Below, one piece after another: positions 11,731-22,285 of a stretch of 64,000 nucleotides of DNA. Where the stretch lies: NCBI GenBank assembly GCA_022478985.1, contig JAKSZP010014448.1, positions 1 through 64,000 on the forward strand. Reading direction: 5' to 3'. The translations under genes were made by a program, and so were the position numbers. The stretch's first letter is position 1; every line of letters starts with the position of its first letter. Source of the stretch: Massospora cicadina (taxonomy: Eukaryota; Entomophthoromycota; Entomophthoromycetes; Entomophthorales; Entomophthoraceae). Below the pieces are notes generated by a model that saw only the letters and a list, made by a program, of their open reading frames with translations, had not been told where the DNA came from and ran no database searches.

Positions 11731-12192
11731 TGACATGATATATGTCCTATGGCTAGGGAGTATGTTAAAAATCTAGGCAAGTATGAGATGATAGCTTGGT
11801 GAGCTTAAACATTATATTCCTATCATTTTTTCATAAATTTAACCAAAAAACCAACTAAATTTGATAAAATGACTTATTATAGATATCAATCAGTAATTTA
11901 GCATAATTGGCCAACAAAATCAACTAAATTTGTTAAAATGAATTATTGTATCTGGCAATCAGTATATTTAGTATATATAGGCCAATAAAATCAAAAAATA
12001 ATAAAATGAATTATTGAAGATGGTGATCATTAAATTTAATATAATTTGACCAGTAAAATTAACTAAAGTTATTAAATGAATATTGTAGATGTCAATTAGT
12101 AAAGCTAAGATAAATTGACCAATAAAAGCAGCTAAAAGTTAAAAATGAATAATTAATATTTTTTATAAGTTATTATATAATATATATACAAT

Positions 12193-12213
12193 TTTTTTAG
12201 TACTAGATGGTCC
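12193..12213 (-). mobile_element. 21 bp retroposed fragment with 17 bp duplication
   Basis: The insert TTTTTTAGTACTAGATGGTC plus C lies between perfect copies of TATAATATATATACAAT (12176-12192 and 12214-12230). It is the shortest member of the family seen here. On the minus strand it starts at GGACC and ends in an A tail. Confidence 0.75.
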
Positions 12214-12600
12214 TATAATATATATACAATGATTTTTAATTTTTATAGAATTAATGAGGTTTCAAAAATGATAAATAGATAGTGATTTTGTAAATAAAAT
12301 TAGGAAAGAAACACTTATAAAATGAACTAAAAATTTCTGGTAAAAAAGAACTGTCTTTGAATTTTTTGGAAAAAAAGAACTGCCTTCAAAAAATATTGTG
12401 AAAAAAGAGAAATTCCTCTAAAAAAGCACTAAAAATATGAAATAATTAAGAAATTTGAAACTCAATAAACCTTTTTAAAGTCAGCGCCATACTTTATACA
12501 TGACATAAAATTCTGCTCACAAGAACAAACCAGAGCTCATATTGGATTAGGTCCACATGTAAACTATAAGCAACTTATAATATACATTCCTGGATATATA

Positions 12601-14130
12601 TGCCATTTTTCTTTCAATTTTAACATTTTGCATTTCAATTCAACATTTTTCATTTCAATTTAATCATAATATAATTTAAAATTAAAGTAAAATTACAATT
12701 TTCAAAGTTAGTCTATAAGTCACCACACCATAGAAGCATTTAAGATTTGGACGCTGGAATGAATATAAGTGCAAGATAAGCATAGTTAAAAGAGTTTATA
12801 AGTTAATTTGATTTAAATTTATTTTTTTAATCATAAAAATTCAATTAATAAAATTTTATTGATGAACATATGGAAGTTCAGCTGCACAATTAGTAATATT
12901 TCTACAAATCAATCTTAAATTAACCAGCACTATCTGCCTCTATTACATTGTTAATCTCTTCCATTATCAATTCCAATAAGATGCCAGTTGCACCTTCTCT
13001 TAATCTCGATCTAATGCCATTTTTAATTTTAGAAAAGGCATTTTCTATCAGATTTAACATATAGGAATATGGTGAAAGCAACTTAAAATTGTAATTAAAC
13101 ATAGAACATATTCTCTCAAGATCAACTCTTCTATGTATTCTAGCATTGTCTAAAATTAAATAATTTCCTCACATGTTTTTCTCATCATAGAGATAAGTAC
13201 AAAGCTCATTTAAATATTCAGCAAATATTTCTCTATTGACTGTGCTATTGGCTATAGTTTTGCAATATTTTAGGCCATCAATTGTCATACTTGTGATTAA
13301 AGATACCAATCTTCCTCACACTGTAGGTACTGTCAAAATGGCCCATGTTCTCCTCCTAGATCTTCCCTGTGTACATTTAAGATATAAATTAAAGGATGAT
13401 TTATCAATAAAAATTGCTATTAAATAGCTTCCATTAAAATAATTATTAAACCAGAGCGCATATTCCTTTCTTGATGAAATTGTCTGTGGCTGGTTGACTC
13501 TCTCCAACTCATGATGGGTTAGTTTAAGAGTTATTTGTAACTCCTTCAAGAAATTATTTATACTTGATATGGAGATCCTAAAGTTTTCTTCTTTGGCTTT
13601 TAATCTCTCTTTAATCTCCTTTAAAGTAATTTGAGGATTAAAAGTGATTAAATTTTTTTGAATTGTATATATTTTATCTTGTGTGAGAGTCATCTTCACA
13701 CTTCCCCCTTTTGGCCTTTTATTGATATTCCTATCTTTTTTGTAGATATTGGCAATTGTTCAGGCAGTATTATAGTTGATTCCTATAACATCCGCGGCTT
13801 CTTTTATGGTCTTGCCTTGTTCAAAAACTAAACATATAAGACTTTGCTGCTTAGTATTTGGATTTGCATCATATCTTATTCTCTCTATATTGTGTTATAT
13901 GTTTTTTTTATCATTATAATTGTATTCTTTGACAAATTCATTTTATGGGCTATTCATGAAAGACATATGGATTATGTTTTTTTACATAAATAACAAAGTT
14001 TTTTGTAATATTTTAGGCTATTTTCTATTTTATATAAATAATATAATCTTTTAAAAAAGTTGAAATTGAAATATAAAATATAAAATATTGAAATTAAAAT
14101 GCAAAATGTTGGAATTGAAAGAAAAATTGG
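12601..14130 (-). mobile_element. IS630/Tc1-like transposon relic
   Basis: About 1.53 kb with inverted ends. The left end reads CCATTTTTCTTTCAATTTTA and the right end, read inward, CCAATTTTTCTTTCAATTCC; both continue into AACATTTTGCATTT. Flanking TA dinucleotides at 12599-12600 and 14131-14132 fit the Tc1/mariner target. It carries one decayed transposase gene on the minus strand, and it sits inside the non-autonomous element at 12160-14540. Confidence 0.85.
12920..13960 (-). pseudogene. IS630/Tc1-like DDE transposase, decayed
   Basis: Transposase of the IS630/Tc1/mariner superfamily, which cuts and joins transposon ends at TA sites. The N-terminal part has a helix-turn-helix-like stretch (KTIKEAADVIGINYNTA), followed by a basic linker (NKRPKGGSVK) and a second DNA-binding segment. 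The catalytic core is readable: FIDKSSFN (first Asp), YLILDNARIH (second Asp) and PYSYMLNLIENAFSKIK (Glu). In-frame stops occur near 13880-13900, after NYNTA near 13770, after ILTVPTV near 13315 and near 13170, so it cannot be translated. The matching inverted repeats show which element it belonged to. The start is uncertain. Confidence 0.9.
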
Positions 14131-14157
14131 TATATAATATAAATGGATACTATAAGG

Positions 14158-14291
14158 AGTGGTAGCATAGTGGGGTGGTTTCTGCTTCACTCTGGGTCAG
14201 GTTTTGATTGACACAGCTTCAAAACCAGCACAGGCTAAAGAAATTTGGCATGGTTTATTTGGCCCAAGGTCAACCCACCTCATTTACTTTT
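14158..14291 (+). mobile_element. tRNA-related SINE (S2), 134 bp
   Basis: It is flanked by AAATGGATACTATAAGG (14141-14157) and AAATGGCTACTATAAGG (14292-14308), one mismatch in 17. The 5' part has an A-box-like stretch GGTAGCATAGTGGGGTGG and a decayed B box GGTTTTGATTGAC. The 3' part (CAGCACAGGC, TCAACCCACCTCA) ends in a short T/A tail. It is unlike S1 in sequence. The uninserted sequence is seen in the related repeat at 10540-11010. Confidence 0.8.
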
Positions 14292-14539
14292 AAATGGCTA
14301 CTATAAGGCAGTTTAAAATTTGGCGCCAACTTCAAAAAAGGATTTTATTGATTATCCAAAGTTTTTAAATTATCTCATACTTTTTAATGTTTTTTGAAGA
14401 AGGTTTTTTCCCAGAAAATTTTAGTAAGTGAATTTATAATTTATTGAGTATTTTATACTTTTTAGTGCCTTTTTGAAGTCATTCTTTTTTTCAAAGAAAT
14501 TGAAGGCAGTTCTTTTTTATAAAAAAATAATTTTTGCAT

Positions 14540-15450
14540 CAGACTTTGGATTGCATATCAGATGCTACTAAGTTGGGGCATCAGACTTTAGGTTTCAGAT
14601 AAGTTTTTAATAAAATGATCTAAAAATTATAGCTCTATTTCACTTTTTCATTAGTTTTAGATTAAATATAAGCTGTTGTTTAATTCAGTTGATGCATTAA
14701 TTTAGATAATAAAGTGGTTATTAATCAATTGAATTAATGTATTCAATTGGTTTTGGCCAAGTGGTTGGTGGTTTTAGTTAATTTGATGGATTGAGGTGGT
14801 TTTGATCAAGTGGCTGTTGGTTGTTGATCTGTTCATTTTGCTTTGGCCAAGTGGTTTTTGGTTGATCTAATAGATTAAATGGTTTTTGTTTGCAGTTTGG
14901 AAGTATTTAGACAAGTCAATAAGTTTACTTACTTTTTAAGCTTGTCAATAGCTCCTCCTACCTCAGATAAACATACTTATTAATAGTATATAATAGTAGA
15001 AGCAAATGTTTATGTATGTGTGATGCCCAGCAAAAATTACAGCATGTAGAGTTTTGAACTTTATTTATATAAATGGACAAGAGGGGGCCCATGTTCACCT
15101 CAAAGCCATATTTTTAATTTTCATTAAAAATATAAAAGGTTTATATATAGGATGTAGAAAGTTTTTATGCTTTACCTGATAATTGATATAATATAGCTGG
15201 GCAGTTTTATATGGTTGATATAAAAGTTTTAACAGTTTTTCCAAGTGGTTTGGTGTTATTTGATTATTTGAAAGGCTCATTAGTTTTAAAAAGTAGTTTG
15301 ATATTATTTGCTATCTTTGCAGTCTCAATGGGCTTGCCAAGCAGCATGGTGTTTAGTTAATTTAGTAGGCTCAATGGTTTTGCCAAATGGCATGATGTTT
15401 GTTAATTTAGTTGGCTCAATGGTTTGCTGAGTAATTTGAAATTTATTTTT
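14540..15450 (+). repeat. Helitron-like non-coding repeat, copy 2, and minisatellite
   Basis: Second copy of the 7265-7870 block (GCATCAGACTTTGGATTGCA, TCCTCCTACCTCAGATAA, GTTCACCTCAAAGCC), followed by more units of the GATTTGATAGGTTCAAT-type minisatellite to about 15440. No coding sequence. Confidence 0.5.
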
Positions 15451-15641
15451 TTGATATGTCTAATTACTTTTTAAACTTATTGATGGTCATTACCAAAATC
15501 TGAAGCTAAAACATCTATTATCATATAGTATTTTATAGCTTTAAATAGTAATACCATAGCAAAGCACAAGTGATATTTTGATTTCTATATAATTAATAGC
15601 TATTTTTGAATTTATGTGGTTATATATATTCCATATCTCAT

Positions 15642-15870
15642 TTTTAGCAGTAGTGGTGCCCAACCCAAAAGGGGGAGCTGCCACGCATCTTTATTTGAAA
15701 ATGAGCCAAATAAAGGGATTATGAGAAATAATAAAAATCCTAATATGGCCCCTAAGTTATCAGCCTAGGAAGCCATATAAGAAGGTGAGAAAGCTTTGGG
15801 AATACTTTTGTCCAGTGCTCACTTTAGCTGGTGGACCATGGCGGACAACATAGGGGTTGGGGCATCATTG
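15642..15870 (-). mobile_element. 229 bp retroposon (S3)
   Basis: It is flanked by the perfect 17 bp duplication TATATTCCATATCTCAT (15625-15641 and 15871-15887). On the minus strand it ends GTTGGGCACCACTACTGC followed by TAAAA. That 3' end is shared in outline with the 21-29 bp fragments elsewhere in the window (GTTGGGCACCACTA at 45824, GTTGGGACCATCTAGTAC at 48982), so it is a longer relative of their source. No convincing pol III boxes or coding frame were seen; it could be a SINE or a truncated LINE end. Confidence 0.8.
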
Positions 15871-15887
15871 TATATTCCATATCTCAT

Positions 15888-16245
15888 AAACTCTTAAACT
15901 AATTTAAACTAAATCTTGACAAATAGTCCATGCAACTTGAACTTGACTGTATACTTATATTTTCTTCATAATCGTAATATATAACTAAAATCAACATAAA
16001 TTGATTTTAATCTTTTTAAAACCATTCTTTACTTTTTTTATCTGAAATACTATATTCTAATCCAAACTAATACTTTCTGATCTAATTTTCTTTCTTCTAA
16101 CTTATATCAATTCAAGATGTTTTAATTTTTAAATTATTAAATTTTATTCTGTACGTTTTAGTATATTTTGTCTTTTTTTGAGTCAGTATGGCAATCAAGT
16201 TTTTATATAATAATAGGGAGGTGCTATCTCACACTCTTATACTAT
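15888..16245. other. AT-rich lead-in to the Helitron
   Basis: No gene. The 5' terminus (A|TC) of the large Helitron must lie in or left of this stretch, but I could not pick it out among many AT-rich TC sites. Confidence 0.4.
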
Positions 16246-16700
16246 TACAGGAGATGGGGCCTGCCTGTTTCAGTACTTTCCTATCTTATATATGACTTTT
16301 AGCTAAACGCTATGGAGGTGTGTAAACAAATTGTGAGGCATGTGATGGACAACTGGGAGGAGTTCTCTATAATGTCTCACATTATTGAGGGAGATACTTA
16401 TACTAACTTACTAAGTACCTCACTGATATGTCTAAACCCTCTACTTATGATATTTTATGTGAGCTGATATCATCTGGACAACTATTCAAGTTTTTCTTTG
16501 AGGTTACCGCAATGATGAGCTCTATGTGAGTTTAGATATTGAAGGTTACCCTATGCAGAGGCTACACTTTACACAGGGCCTTTCTAAGGGAGGCATTTTA
16601 ATTTATACCTGCCACATAACCCTAAAAAAGTATAAACACACCACCCTTTCCTGAGTCTGACTCTGCCTCACACCTCTCACACCTTTCACTACTTTGTATT
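16246..16700 (+). pseudogene. OTU-type cysteine protease domain of the Helitron
   Basis: The segment begins TGDGACLF, which carries the Asp-Gly-x-Cys of the OTU catalytic site (usual form DGNCLFRA). It continues through IVRHVMDNWEEFSIMSH and ends near 16690 with HYFV, in the place of the catalytic His. Several frameshifts and stops separate the pieces. OTU domains are known in some Helitrons and Helentrons, where their role is not settled. Position just before the Helitron zinc finger supports it as part of this element and not an independent gene. Confidence 0.75.
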
Positions 16701-16849
16701 CCAAGAAGGCCCCTGAAAAATGTCATGACAGCTATGCTAATGTTAAAAGGAGGAAGCAATCAAGGATGCTGCAAGTAAATATATGAAGAGTAATAATGAA
16801 GTACACTATGTTATTGTGACTAAGTACTAATAAAATAACTTCAAGGTGC

Positions 16850-18547
16850 ACAGAGCAGCTGAGTTTCAATATGAGCAAATCAATCCTGGAAGAAGAGTAG
16901 AAAGGCGAGAACTTCCATGAAAGACCAGGACCCGCTCAGGCATGGAATATAATCCTGATATGGCTTATGAGGAAGATAGCACTGTAGCTCTGGGTACCAT
17001 GAGTTAAAAGTGCCAATACTGTAATTCCCTCAAGTGGAAGAAGGAGTCACCTGGTATGTGCTGCAACTCTGGAAAGGTGCAGCTACCACCCTTCAAACCT
17101 CTTCCTGAGCCTCTATGCAGCCTGATAATGGGCAGTCACCCTGAGCACATCCACTTCATGAACTGACTTGGAAGTACAATAGCTGCTTTATTAGAGCATC
17201 ATTTGGTGCCAAGAAGTGTATACAAGTCAGCCTCATATCATTCTTTAAAGTTCAAGGGCAGATATACCACTTATTAAGAAGTCTGTTGCCAAAACCTCAT
17301 CAGGAAGCACAATTCCTAAAGATTTTTTGTGGTGAGGATGAAAGGGAGGTGCAATTGAAATGTAGCAAATTTCCTGAAGTCAAACAGGAATTGGTCAAAC
17401 AACTGCAGAGGATGCTACACAGTTTCAACAGCTACATAAAAGATCTGAAGACTCCATAGATAAGTTACCATTAACATGCAAAAACTTGAAGTTGTCATCC
17501 ATGCAGATAAAGCCTGATTATTCAAATGAAGGTCACTTCATTGAAACAACAACAAATGAGGTAGCTCTGGTAATTGCTTTTCAGCAATTCAAGCAGTGAG
17601 ACTTTGTGCTGAGGAGCCATGAAAACACATTGCAGCATATTATTGAGATCCACAGTCATATGATGCTTTGCAGTATCTACATATATTCTGCCATGGGAAA
17701 GATGTGTACTCCATTACCATACCTTAGTGTGATCCTGAGATCAAGTTACCTCATAAGAAAACAGTCTCATTGCAGAAAGCTTCTACGCTTACCAACTCAT
17801 GACCAGGCTAAAGGGAGGCAAACTATATTTAATACTTCCATTCTCTCTTAAATAAAATTTGGTTGACATATTTGCCAAAATAGAGACTGATAGGTTTAAC
17901 TATATTAGTAACAACCAGGAAAAGCTAAGGTTAGACAGCTACATTCACCTAAGGGATTCAATTGGAAGGCAGGATGTTGATGCTGCTCATCTAGGTCAAA
18001 GGTTAGTAATCCCATCATCCTTCACTGGGGGACCTCGCTATCTGCATGAACAGACTCAAGATGCCATGACCTACATCTGCCACCATGCTCACCCTGATCT
18101 GTTTATTACTTTTACCTGTTACCCCAGGTGAAAGATATCACAGATGTACTGCTATCTGGACAAAAGTACTATGATCATTATGACATAATAACCAGGGTGT
18201 TTCATCTCAAGATAAAGAAGATAATGGATTTTTAATCAAGGGCATTCTGTTTGGGGAAGTGCGGTGTTTCATCTACTCAGTTGAGTGGCAAAATAGGGGT
18301 CTGCTTCATATCCACATTTTGCTATGGCTAGAGCATTACATTTTCTTGATATGATTGACAAAATCATCTGTGCTGAAATACCTAACCCTGATCAAGATTC
18401 TCTCCTCCAGAATATTGTCAAAACCAACATTATTCATGGGTCTTGTGGAAGATTGATTGGCAATTTTTCCTGTATGAAAAAAAGAAATTGAAGTAAGAGG
18501 TATCACTAGCTACTTCTCAAGGCTACACAGCTTGAGAGAGTGGATAC
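16850..18547 (+). pseudogene. Helitron Rep, N-terminal part: zinc finger, N domain, HUH motif
   Basis: Replication initiator half of the Helitron protein. A cysteine-rich finger is at about 17011-17100 (CQYCNSLKWK, then PGMCCNSGK). The Helitron-like N domain is at 17860-18130 (SFTGGPRYLHEQTQDAMTY, DLFITFTCYPR). The HUH metal-binding motif is at about 18303-18323 (GLLHIHILLW), and the conserved block NIIHGSCGRL follows near 18430. These occur in the order known for Rep of eukaryotic Helitrons, which nicks and rejoins single strands. Many frameshifts and stops are present. The frame is cut at 18547, within ESGY, by solo LTR C. Confidence 0.9.
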
Positions 18548-19110
18548 TGTAACGAATGGATTTCATCCAAAAGGATGAATTTCTGAACGTTACATTCCGA
18601 TTGGTTCATTCAGTTAATTCAAACTGAACCAATCTGAATTGTTGGGTATGGTGGAGTGGGTGGTCAGACTCGGAGGGCTGGGCTGAGCTGCTCTGACCAT
18701 TCCTTAAGCTCAGCAGGCTTAAGGAATAAATCAGAGAGGCTCCTTGGAAGTGACTTTATAAAAGTCAAACCTGACCTTCTCAAATTCCAAGTTGGAATTC
18801 TAAGTCTTGGCCTTGGTCCCCTCTGGTTCAGTCTTTTATTATTTCCAAAATAAAAATAAAGTCTTTTTGAGGTGTCACGCCTCGCTCACCTGATATTTTT
18901 GGGTTTGGGTTTGTGATAGGGGACCTCATATTAGTGACAGTCCAGCCTCATCTCTCCATTTGCCGCCGCATGGGCATTTCTGAGATTTGATGAGAAAGGG
19001 TTCGCCTCGCCTGTGCCTAAGTCTGTCTGGTTAGGTTGCCCACCTGGAATGCCGCCGCGTGGGCATTTCCAGGATGAAATGGATGGGGTCTGGGATCCCC
19101 ACCCATGATA
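18548..19110 (+). repeat. Solo LTR C inside the Helitron
   Basis: A 563 bp LTR starting TGTAACG and ending CATGATA, flanked by GATAC on both sides (18543-18547 and 19111-19115). Its first 47 bases fold as a long imperfect palindrome (TGTAACG ... CGTTACA). A polyadenylation-like AATAAAAATAAAG lies near 18850. On the right the Helitron frame resumes with YPQH and RRSPADG. No coding sequence was recognised inside it. Confidence 0.85.
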
Positions 19111-19123
19111 GATACCCACAGCA

Positions 19124-19507
19124 TTAAGGAGGTCTCCAGCTGATGGTGTTTTTTACATAGTAGTTAATGGGATAGATGTAACAGACCGGTTCTTTCCAGT
19201 AATGGACAAAAAAATTGGGCAATACCAACCAGGTAATAGTCCACAAACTAGATAAAACCCCAGATAGTGCTCTGTAAGTCCGCATTTCACTATAATAATG
19301 TTGAAGCCATCCTTGGATAATGGTTAGGATAATACTTAATCCTAACAATGATCCTTGACTCCAGGTGAGGGCCAATAGAGAATCCCATAAGTGACTGAGT
19401 TCAGTGTCCTGGAGAAAGGCATTCATCATAGTATATTTCTCAATAAAATTAAAAATTAAAATAATTTTTATTAAGATGTTTATTGAGCCAACTGAGTAAG
19501 AACACAA
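19124..19507 (-). CDS. Hydrophobic ORF in LTR D
   Basis: A 127-codon open frame on the minus strand, beginning inside LTR D and passing its 3' end at 19177 into flanking Helitron sequence, so the last codons are not native. It has two strongly hydrophobic stretches (LLGLSIILTIIQGW and LWTITWLVLPNFF), each long enough for a membrane span. No homologue is recognised. B-type and A-type LTRs in this window carry hydrophobic frames at the same place. It could be a chance product of pyrimidine-rich sequence; function unknown. Confidence 0.35.
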   Translation of the reverse strand: MCSYSVGSINILIKIILIFNFIEKYTMMNAFLQDTELSHLWDSLLALTWSQGSLLGLSIILTIIQGWLQHYYSEMRTYRALSGVLSSLWTITWLVLPNFFVHYWKEPVCYIYPINYYVKNTISWRPP

Positions 19508-20121
19508 AATTGAGGAATAAAATTCTACTCAATTCTTTTTTATAGTATGCAAATGATAACTTCTTTGACTTTTTTAAGTCTTATGAAATTATTAGTCTGA
19601 AATAGTTGATAATTATGATTTTAAACATAGGATTAAATTATTAGATAATGGTTATAAAAATATGATAATTATCAGTGATTATTGACAATTGATAATCACT
19701 GTCAATAATCAAAATTTGGGAGGTCTATTTTTAGACCTGACGATCTTGTTTTGATCAAATTGATTTTTGATAAAAATTCAGGACCCCTTTTTATAGATTA
19801 ATTTTGTCTGCGAAATGGATGAATTACTCCATTCACTTGAAAATTACTCCATTTGGAACCCCTATAAATAGGGGTTTTTTTGAGGCCCACCTTTGATGGA
19901 AATCCAACTTATTGTCAGATCAGTTATTAATGTTTTTTGGATTTCTCAAGCTCAGATTCAACAGATCCTTTGAGGTGGTACAAGGGCCTTCATTTAATAT
20001 TAAATTTTGCCCCAATTTGGTGGTTTTTCTCTTATTATTATTATTAAAATTATTGTTTTGTTTGTTATTATTAATTCTAATAATAACAATGTGATGGTTA
20101 GGAATATCCTGTACCATCACA
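19177..20121 (-). repeat. Solo LTR D (minus strand) inside the Helitron
   Basis: A 945 bp LTR; on the minus strand it starts TGTGATGGTAC and ends TGTTACA. It is flanked by ATAGA (19172-19176 and 20122-20126). Its first 32 bases form a near-perfect palindrome. A TATA-like CCTATAAATAGGGG lies at about 19860, itself almost palindromic, and overlapping hairpins (GATTATTGACA / TGTCAATAATC) lie near 19680. The 3' part carries a hydrophobic ORF. Removing the LTR rejoins Rep up to the WVVPYNP block. Confidence 0.85.
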
Positions 20122-20126
20122 ATAGA

Positions 20127-21132
20127 GATGAACAACTGCTGGGTGGTGCCCTATAACCCTATTCTGTTAAATATTTTCAAGCTCATATCATTCTGGAAAT
20201 ATGCAGCTTTGTCAAGTTCATCAAGTACATTTGCAAGTATGTGAACAAGGGCAGTGACCAGGCAGCTTTTGCCTTGGAGAATGGTATTGATGAGGTGAAG
20301 TTGTATGCGATTGGGTGATACATCAGCAGCTTAAAGGCAGTTTGGAGAATATTGGCATCCTTTGTTCATGAAAGGTACCATACTGTCTTTCATACTGCTG
20401 TTCACCTTGAAAATAATCAGCGTTAAAATTCACCTCTGACAACTTGGCAAGAAAGGTTAGAAACCCTTCCCAGATAATGTTTTTGGCTTTATTTGAGCTA
20501 TTTAAAGTTTACAATTTTGTAAAAATCTATGGTACTCTGAGGTCCTTTCTTACTTTGTATGGAAGAATAACAAGTTCAAGAAGGAAGAAGGGTAAGGATG
20601 TCAATGGTTGGCTTGAAGTGAAGAAGGACCATGCACTTGGAAGTTTGTATACCATCCATTTAAACAACATTGAATGTTATCATCTCTGACTGATGCTACA
20701 TAAGTTTCAAGACCCAACGTCCTTTTCAAAGTTGAAGATTGTGAATGGTGTCCTCCATCCACATTTCAGTCTACGTGTAAAGCATTAGGTTTGCTAGAAG
20801 ATGATAAGAAGTAGACGCTACCTTGGAGGAAGCTGTCCTATGTAGTTCTCCCATGAAGATGCGTGAGATCTTCAAAGTGATGTTGGTGTTCTGTCAACTC
20901 TCCAATTCTATAAGACTTTGGGAGAAGTAAAAAGACAGTCTCTCAGTGGATATCATACAGAAGGTAAGAAAGGTAGTTTCAAGGCGGTGCAAAGCAGGTG
21001 ATGAACAAGGTGTACAACAGATGCCTCATGCTGATTGAGGATGCAGTGTTAGCTTTGGGAGGATGGGACTTTCCACAATATGGCCTGTTTCATCCAACAA
21101 GGTCAGGATAAGTCTTGAGGAATGTTTACTAT
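20127..21132 (+). pseudogene. Helitron Rep, C-terminal part with Y2 motif, and linker
   Basis: It resumes with CWVVPYNP, then the two-tyrosine Rep motif FIKYICKYVNKG (about 20214-20250), which holds both catalytic Tyr of the Helitron nickase and looks intact. It continues with VWRILASFVHERYH, AVHLENNQR, LGSLYTIHLNNIECYHL and KIVNGVLHPHFQSTCKALGLLEDD, the typical linker between Rep and helicase. Frameshifts occur about every 100-200 bases. It is cut at 21132 by chromovirus A, which duplicated CTGAG. Confidence 0.9.
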
Positions 21133-21137
21133 CTGAG

Positions 21138-21980
21138 TGTCATGTGCACATGACATAATAGTAGGGACCATCCCAAAGACAAGGCTGGGCGCCAGGAGGC
21201 CCAAAGGGTGAAGCTACAGGCCCTTCCTGACCTGAGGCACACCCTGGACCAACGCTGGGTTTGGGCAAAACATTCCCATGTTGGGACTAGTGGTGTGTCA
21301 AACGCCCAGCCCATGACATCAAGCCAGGCATTAAAATGAATGATCTACTGAATAAACGTGGACAGTTTGATTCAGTTTGTCGAGAATATGGGGTTTTGAA
21401 ACCCATTTCCTTTACAAAATAATGCGCTTGGATCAAATCCAACTTCAATCAATCACTTGAGTGAAGTTGGTTTCAGCCCTATTCAACTAACTTGGACAGC
21501 AGTGTTGCCCTATTGGTGAGTTGGTTCTTGGGCCCACTGCAACATAACTTCTATTCCCCCATTCAAGCTTAGATACACTTTCCCTGACCAACATTCCTTG
21601 TTGGCTGACTTCCCAAAATAAAAATACCCCATTTTTACCATTTTATTATGTTATTCTGAACAATCCTGTGTGCAGATCCCTTCAAGGAGGTCTCGCGCTC
21701 TGTCAAACTTATCATGGTAAACACAATACAATTATCACCTCATGCACCGTTGGTTCATCCAGGTCCCCTCCAACCTGGGTCATTTGCCACTTCTCAGAAC
21801 GTGCACCGCGTCGTTTTTAGCAGGTTGTTAATAGAATTTCTTTGCTTATATTATTATTGCTCCAGCACCCTCTGCTGGGCAATAATTAATTTTATTCTAA
21901 TGGCTAGTTCCATGGCGTTGGGCTTATTCACCAAGCACCGCCACGCTGGGAACTGGAGAGTTATAGACACTCTCCTAACA
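21138..21980 (+). repeat. 5' LTR of chromovirus A
   Basis: 843 bp, starting with the perfect 18 bp palindrome TGTCATGTGCACATGACA and ending CTCTCCTAACA. An open head frame reads HDIIVGTIPKDKAGRQEAQ through HTLDQRWVWAKHSHVGT. Internal sequence begins TTAGTTTACCAACC, which lacks the usual TGG of a tRNA primer site. Compared with the 3' LTR, many differences are transitions at CpG. Confidence 0.9.
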
Positions 21981-22199
21981 TTAGTTTACCAACCCTTTTT
22001 TATGTGCACAAATTTTTTCCATGTGGAACTTTTCCAAAGTGGAAACAGTGGCTGTTGGCTGTGGGCTCTGGCTGTCATTAGCCGCACCACTGTTTCCTCT
22101 TTTTCCCAAAGGTTGGAGCAACTTGGCGTTATTATGGTTGCCTCCAACTGGAAAGTATCCACCCTTCATGTTCGTAACTGGTGGATTTGGACGCTTTGA
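21714..22199 (+). CDS. Hydrophobic ORF across the A LTR/internal junction
   Basis: 161 codons starting in the 5' LTR and crossing its end at 21980 without a stop. The LTR-encoded part has a hydrophobic segment (LCWAIINFILMASSMALGLF) followed by HAGNWRVIDTLL. The same segment is readable in the 3' LTR (with a stop), in the solo LTR at 2292 (LCWALVTFVLMASSLSWAL) and in the minus-strand solo LTR at 55278 (LCGALFTIFLTTSSLAAWM). No known domain. If translated from genomic RNA it could be the leader of gag. Real coding status is unproven. Confidence 0.35.
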   Translation: MVNTIQLSPHAPLVHPGPLQPGSFATSQNVHRVVFSRLLIEFLCLYYYCSSTLCWAIINFILMASSMALGLFTKHRHAGNWRVIDTLLTLVYQPFFMCTNFFHVELFQSGNSGCWLWALAVISRTTVSSFSQRLEQLGVIMVASNWKVSTLHVRNWWIWTL

Positions 22200-22285
22200 G
22201 GTTGATAGTCATGATTCCATGACTTTCCGCTGAAATGATCAATTTTCATTCCAAGAAATGAGTTTTACTTTGACAGCTTGTTCAG

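Larger units (their letters stand above)
12160..14540 (+). repeat. Non-autonomous element, copy with nested insertions
   Basis: It shares the order of blocks of 10540-11010 but is expanded by a 21 bp fragment (12193), an IS630/Tc1 relic (12601-14130) and a SINE (14158-14291). The flanks near 12340-12480 (AAAGAACTGCCTTCAA) and 14440-14530 (TTGAAGGCAGTTCTTTT) are inverted copies of each other, so the element probably had inverted repeats of roughly 200 bp. The outer boundaries are approximate. Confidence 0.5.
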
